A stretch of 9,765 nucleotides of DNA from Boseongicola sp. SB0675_bin_26 (GTDB lineage: Bacteria > Pseudomonadota > Alphaproteobacteria > Rhodobacterales > Rhodobacteraceae), in the NCBI GenBank assembly GCA_009843725.1, contig VYCX01000539.1, forward strand, positions 1-9,765. The letters are read 5' to 3'. A program made the translations under genes and the position numbers. The notes beneath the pieces were generated by a model that was given only the letters and a program-made list of their open reading frames with translations, ran no database searches and was not told the DNA's origin. The stretch's first letter is position 1; every line of letters starts with the position of its first letter. Below are positions 7,021 through 9,765 of this stretch, in pieces.

Positions 7021-8034
7021 TCAGTCCCGTCGCCGCCTGCGTCGCGTGCGGGGAGCGCACGCACTTGCGGAAGTGCCGTCGTCGACCGACGAGAATCCGC
7101 CGAGCCGCTCGGCAATTTCCTCAAGCGTGGGGCGTCGTCCCCTTGGCCGGGTTTCGAGTGCCGTGCGCATGAGCCGCAGATGCTCTGGCGTCGTTCCGCA
7201 GCAGCCGCCGATGATCGTTGCGCCGGCGTCCCGGGCCAGGGCGGCGTAGTCCGCCATGAGATCCGGAGTGCCGTCATAGTGGATTTGTCCGTCGACGTAT
7301 TTGGGAATGCCGGCGTTGCCCTTTGCTATCAGCGGCAGCGTCCGCCCTGTCGCGGCAAAGCCCAGAACCGTCCGAAGAAGGTCTGATGCCCCAACACCGC
7401 AATTTGCGCCGAAGGCGACCGGCGGCTCGTCGAGCTTTTGGACCATCTTGACCATGTCTGCGCTGGTCAGGCCCATCATGGTCCGGCCCGCCGTGTCAAA
7501 GCTCATTGTTCCGCACCAGGACATGCCGGTTCGCGCGGCGGCTTCAGCCGCCGCTCGGTACTCGTCCGGGGCGCTGATCGTCTCGACCCAAAGCAGGTCC
7601 GCGCCACCTTCCTTCAGGCCCTCGGCCTGTTCGTGGAATATCTCCACAGCATCGGCGTAGGACAACGTGCCGAGCGGTTCCATGATTTCGCCCGTTGGCC
7701 CGATCGAACCGGCGACGATGACCGGGCGACCGGATCCGTCCGCCACGTCGCGGCCGATTTCCGCCGCGGCCCGGTTCAGTTCGCGAACGCGTCCTTGGCC
7801 GTCATGGAGCTTCAGCCGAGACGCGTTTCCTCCAAAGGAATTCGTCAGGAAGAGGTCACAGCCTGCGTCCACGAAGTCCTGATAGAGCCTCCGAATGTCG
7901 CTCGGCCTTTCAACATTCCAGAACTCAGGCGCTTCTCCTGCGGACAGCCCCATGTTGAAGAGATTTGTGCCCGTGGCGCCGTCGGCCAGCAACCAGTCTT
8001 GGGTTTCGAGATGGGAACTGACACGGTCGCTCAT
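7021..8034 (-). CDS. bmt: Betaine--homocysteine S-methyltransferase (MetH N-terminal-type)
   Basis: Zinc-dependent methyltransferase that moves a methyl group to homocysteine to give methionine, most likely from glycine betaine, in the cytoplasm. From the chosen start the protein has 337 residues. DGATGTNLFNMGL (18-30) opens the homocysteine-binding barrel, TNSFGGNASRL (64-74) and GSIGPTGEIMEPLG (109-122) follow, and the zinc ligands are Cys212 (GANCGVG) and Cys278-Cys279 (GGCCGTT). The ATG at 8034 is preceded by GGAAGGG (8048-8042) with a 7-base spacing. Longer versions starting further upstream would have to translate through a terminator-like hairpin and add unrelated residues. The C-terminus is odd: an Arg-rich tail (RTRRRRRRD). 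The methyl donor cannot be proven from sequence; related MetH-like enzymes use other donors. Confidence 0.88.
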   Translation of the reverse strand: MSDRVSSHLETQDWLLADGATGTNLFNMGLSAGEAPEFWNVERPSDIRRLYQDFVDAGCDLFLTNSFGGNASRLKLHDGQGRVRELNRAAAEIGRDVADGSGRPVIVAGSIGPTGEIMEPLGTLSYADAVEIFHEQAEGLKEGGADLLWVETISAPDEYRAAAEAAARTGMSWCGTMSFDTAGRTMMGLTSADMVKMVQKLDEPPVAFGANCGVGASDLLRTVLGFAATGRTLPLIAKGNAGIPKYVDGQIHYDGTPDLMADYAALARDAGATIIGGCCGTTPEHLRLMRTALETRPRGRRPTLEEIAERLGGFSSVDDGTSASACAPRTRRRRRRD

Positions 8035-8130
8035 TGGCGAGCCCTTCCGTTGGTTCCTGCGGAATGCCACGGGCCACGCGCTCGCGCAAACCAAATTCGT
8101 CCCATGACCACAAGCGACCGATCCAGAAAA

Positions 8131-8151
8131 TGGCCGGGCAGAGCCCGGCCA
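8131..8151 (-). terminator. Intrinsic-terminator-like hairpin between lysR and bmt
   Basis: A perfect 9-bp GC-rich stem (TGGCCGGGC / GCCCGGCCA) with a 3-base loop is followed on the minus strand by ATTTTCT. The T-tract exists only in that orientation. It lies 129 bases after the LysR stop and about 97 bases before the bmt start. It could end the LysR transcript, or act as an attenuator in the bmt leader if bmt starts at the promoter proposed at 8230-8202. Confidence 0.65.
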
Positions 8152-8167
8152 GTCCAACAGGGAGGTG

Positions 8168-8196
8168 TGAATGCTCCGTTCATGCCGTTGCATTCA
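8168..8196 (-). promoter_or_regulatory. Second hairpin in bmt upstream region
   Basis: A perfect 7-bp inverted repeat (TGAATGC at 8168-8174, GCATTCA at 8190-8196) encloses a 15-base loop. It can be extended by a further GTG/CAC pairing across a 3-base bulge. On the minus strand the loop repeats AACGG twice. It lies 16 bases before the terminator-like stem. I do not recognise a known riboswitch class. Confidence 0.35.
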
Positions 8197-8201
8197 AGAC
8201 A

Positions 8202-8230
8202 CTTGTATGCGGCGTGCGGCATTCAATCAA
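8202..8230 (-). promoter_or_regulatory. Candidate sigma70-type promoter for bmt
   Basis: On the minus strand TTGATT (8230-8225) and TACAAG (8207-8202) are spaced by 17 bases; each matches four of six consensus positions. It lies between the LysR stop and the two leader hairpins, so a transcript from it would carry both. Moderate match only. Confidence 0.3.
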
Positions 8231-8279
8231 CCTTTGAAGCAAGGCGATTGGTCAAGGCAGGGTTGTCCCAGATGCATAG

Positions 8280-9185
8280 CTATGCGGCAACGCCCGCCTT
8301 CAGTTTCTTCCGGTATGCGATGATCTCCTCGGTCACGAAATCGCGAAATGCCGCGATTCGGCGGGATTGGCGGAGCTCTTCCGGGAAAGCGAGAAACACC
8401 GGGACGTCATTTGACTCGATGTCCGGAAGGACGCGCTGCAGTTCGGGGAAGTCCTGCGTAACGTAGTCGGGCAAGACCCCGATTCCGAGATTCGCCAGAA
8501 CGGCCTGCAAGACACCGAAGTAGTTGTTCACCGTCAGGAGGAACGGGACGTCATGGGCCAGCAGTTCCTGAACAAGCTGGGCTCCCGCGCTCACCTGCGT
8601 GGCGTTGGCGCTCTGGCTGATCAGCCGGTGCGTCTTCAACTGAGCCAGATCCTCAGGAACGCCATGCGCGGAAAGATAGTGCGGACTTGCATAGAGGCGC
8701 ATCTTGACCGCCATGATCTTGCGGCGAATCAGGTCTGCCTGGCTGGGCTCCTTCATCCGGATCGCAACATCCGCCTCCCGCATTGGCAGATCCAGCACGC
8801 GCTCCTCAAGCATCAGGTCTATCTTCAGGTCGGGGAACTTCTCGTAGAGCTTCGGAAGGCGGGGCGCGAGCCAGAGCGAACCGAAGCCGGTCGTGGTCGT
8901 CACGCGCAGCTCGCCAAAGACCTCCTCCTTGCTGTCGCGAATTCGGGCCTCGGCAGTCTCAAGACGGCGCGACATGGCCGATGTGGCATCGAACAGGAGT
9001 TCGCCCTGTTCAGTGAGAATCAGGCCGCGCGCGTGGCGATGAAACAACGTCGTGTTAAGGCTCACTTCGAGTGCGCGAATCTGCCGTGACACGGCTGACT
9101 GGCTGAGGTGGAGCGACTCACCGGCGTGGGTCAAGCTGCCGGCGTCAGCAACCGCGTGAAAGATCCGAAGCTTGTCCCAGTCCAT
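8280..9185 (-). CDS. LysR-family transcriptional regulator
   Basis: Cytoplasmic DNA-binding regulator. The 301-residue protein has the standard LysR layout: an N-terminal winged helix-turn-helix (residues 1-60) with FHAVADAGSLTHAGESLHLS followed by QSAVSRQIRALE, a linker helix to about residue 88, then a two-lobed effector-binding domain starting at GELRVTTTTGFG (91-102). The start chosen is the ATG at 9185, giving MDWDKLRIF, the usual family beginning. An alternative start 11 residues upstream would lie inside the structured end of the neighbouring TnpB element and adds unrelated residues. AGGG lies about 8 bases upstream of the ATG, a weak ribosome-binding site. The effector and targets are unknown; bmt downstream in the same orientation is a possible but unproven target. 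The native promoter may have been replaced or displaced by the adjacent element. Confidence 0.92.
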   Translation of the reverse strand: MDWDKLRIFHAVADAGSLTHAGESLHLSQSAVSRQIRALEVSLNTTLFHRHARGLILTEQGELLFDATSAMSRRLETAEARIRDSKEEVFGELRVTTTTGFGSLWLAPRLPKLYEKFPDLKIDLMLEERVLDLPMREADVAIRMKEPSQADLIRRKIMAVKMRLYASPHYLSAHGVPEDLAQLKTHRLISQSANATQVSAGAQLVQELLAHDVPFLLTVNNYFGVLQAVLANLGIGVLPDYVTQDFPELQRVLPDIESNDVPVFLAFPEELRQSRRIAAFRDFVTEEIIAYRKKLKAGVAA

Positions 9186-9192
9186 GATGAAT

Positions 9193-9311
9193 CCCTGCCT
9201 GCCCGAAAACGCACGCATTTTCCCATGAGGTAACCCCGTTGCGGCCGGGATTGCAAACGTGCGCGTGACAAAGATTGAGTTTGTAGGTCACTTGATTCAT
9301 TCCGCAACGGG
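9193..9311 (-). ncRNA. Candidate omega-RNA scaffold / right end of TnpB element
   Basis: Read on the minus strand, the 3' end of the TnpB frame starts a set of potential RNA structures. A perfect 10-bp long-range stem forms between CCCGTTGCGG (9311-9302, overlapping the TnpB stop codon) and CCGCAACGGG (9244-9235). Inside it, GTGAC (9291-9287) can pair with GTCAC (9269-9265), and CAAAC (9283-9279) with GTTTG (9258-9254). The last two pairings cross, giving a possible pseudoknot. A distal imperfect hairpin with a TTTT loop follows (about 9214-9195). Position and shape fit the omega-RNA of IS200/IS605-type elements, which overlaps the tnpB 3' end and ends at the element right end. The short inner stems could be chance. 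Confidence 0.4.
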
Positions 9312-9765
9312 CGCAACATCGGCGCCCGCCGCCCGAAAATGGCCCAAGTTGCCGTAGAGCGCGCGCAGCATGATGCCCCGCGCGCCGTTGATGTCCCGGT
9401 CGACGACGATGCTGCCATCCGAGACCGTCTTCGCGCCGCCAAGGTTCTCGTTCACGAAGCCGTCCCATGAGCGTGTCCTGCTCGTGTACGCTTCGTTGCA
9501 GATCACCAGACGCTTGCCGTACTTCCGGCACATCCACTCCAGTTTCTGCCGGAAACGGTGGTGCGCAAGCCCAAGCATGGACCGAACCGTCTTCGTCCTG
9601 ATCCGGCGATCCTCCTTCGCGCTCATCCCCTTCGTCTCGAAGGACGGCAGCAGGATCACGTCGAACTTCTGCACTAGATCGTAGGCCACCCGCCGGTGCA
9701 GGTCGTCGACTAGGCGGATCTTCATTTGGGGGTCAGACAGGAATCCTTCGGAAATCAAGGGCCCA
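9297..9765 (-). CDS. TnpB-like RNA-guided nuclease (IS605 OrfB), 5' end beyond window; zinc knuckles lost
   Basis: C-terminal half of a TnpB/OrfB protein; the frame is open to the window edge, so the N-terminus and RuvC-I Asp are missing. Visible blocks in order: DVILLPSFETKGM (the RuvC-II strand region), then LAHHRFRQKL, NEAYTSRT, and finally VVDRDINGARGI, the RuvC-III Asp region. Canonical TnpB has Glu where this protein has Pro (ILLPSF against VVVED), but a conserved-type Glu sits 51 residues later in NEAYTS (codon 9494-9492). That is the relocated glutamate described for Fanzor and related TnpBs. The zinc-ribbon Cys pairs are both gone: expected CxxCG is RSWDG (9473-9459) and TVSDG (9428-9414). 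The frame is otherwise intact, with no stop or frameshift, so it may be functional. It ends in APVAE at the start of a structured RNA-like region. Confidence 0.8.
   Translation of the reverse strand, partial: GPLISEGFLSDPQMKIRLVDDLHRRVAYDLVQKFDVILLPSFETKGMSAKEDRRIRTKTVRSMLGLAHHRFRQKLEWMCRKYGKRLVICNEAYTSRTRSWDGFVNENLGGAKTVSDGSIVVDRDINGARGIMLRALYGNLGHFRAAGADVAPVAE

Larger units (their letters stand above)
9190..9765 (-). mobile_element. Partial IS200/IS605 (IS1341-like) element, right part
   Basis: The stretch contains a TnpB C-terminal half and an adjoining structured right-end-like region. The left end, the rest of TnpB and any TnpA lie beyond the window. The right boundary is estimated from the hairpin ending near 9193 and the ATTCA just after it; the exact cleavage point is not determinable here. 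No TnpA-type tyrosine transposase is visible in the window. Confidence 0.55.

Noticed and set aside
8035..8165. SAM-II, SAM-V or SAH riboswitch upstream of bmt
   Set aside because: I looked for the conserved core sequences of these classes and could not match them by eye; only generic hairpins remain. A covariance search could overturn this.
8035..8193. 53-residue N-terminal extension of Bmt
   Set aside because: The extension includes the terminator-like hairpin and unrelated sequence, and a good ribosome-binding site precedes the internal ATG at 8034.
9186..9218. 11-residue N-terminal extension of the LysR regulator
   Set aside because: LysR proteins of this type begin at MDWDKL; the extension lies within the hairpin at the TnpB element end.
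9297..9765. Calling the TnpB-like gene a nuclease-dead repressor
   Set aside because: The RuvC-III Asp and a plausible relocated Glu are present, and the RuvC-I region lies outside the window, so loss of activity cannot be claimed.

Overview
The window looks like a high-GC alphaproteobacterial chromosome, most probably a Rhodobacterales-type organism. This rests on the lpxC-bamD-recN gene order, a betaine-homocysteine methyltransferase of the MetH-N-terminal type, and the absence of other recognisable lineage markers. The assignment is inference from protein families and gene order; no search was run.

Left edge (1-409). Two near-identical 22-23 bp direct repeats sit at the very start and resemble the repeated terminal sequences of an insertion sequence. 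About 360 bases without a recognisable gene follow. Region 410-2986 (minus strand) is a complete three-gene ABC importer operon in the order binding protein, ATPase, permease. It belongs to the NMT1/ThiY/TauABC/SsuABC-like superfamily, and its substrate cannot be read from the sequence. Region 2987-3485 is a roughly 500-base divergent intergenic region. It holds a sigma70-like promoter for lpxC and a cluster of repeated GTGC-type motifs facing the transporter.

Core block (3486-7013, plus strand): lpxC (lipid A synthesis), bamD (outer-membrane protein assembly lipoprotein) and recN (double-strand-break repair SMC-like ATPase). Two of these genes build the outer membrane. recN appears translationally linked to bamD across a 10-base gap. 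Convergent with recN, only 7 bases away, is bmt (8034-7021, minus), which makes methionine from betaine and homocysteine. Its leader carries two successive hairpins, the second shaped like an intrinsic terminator. Upstream on the same strand is a LysR-type regulator (9185-8280).

Right edge (9186-9765, minus strand). This is the most interesting part. It carries the C-terminal half of a TnpB/IS605-OrfB-like RNA-guided nuclease, cut by the window edge. The usual RuvC-II glutamate position appears to be proline, with a conserved Glu about 50 residues downstream, as described for Fanzor-like TnpBs. Both CxxCG zinc knuckles are replaced by xxxDG. Its stop codon overlaps the start of a structured stretch (10-bp long-range stem, possible pseudoknot, distal hairpin) that looks like an element right end or omega-RNA scaffold. 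That stretch ends within a few bases of the LysR start codon. A transcript from tnpB would therefore read straight into the regulator, and the expected guide would lie in the LysR ribosome-binding-site/start region.
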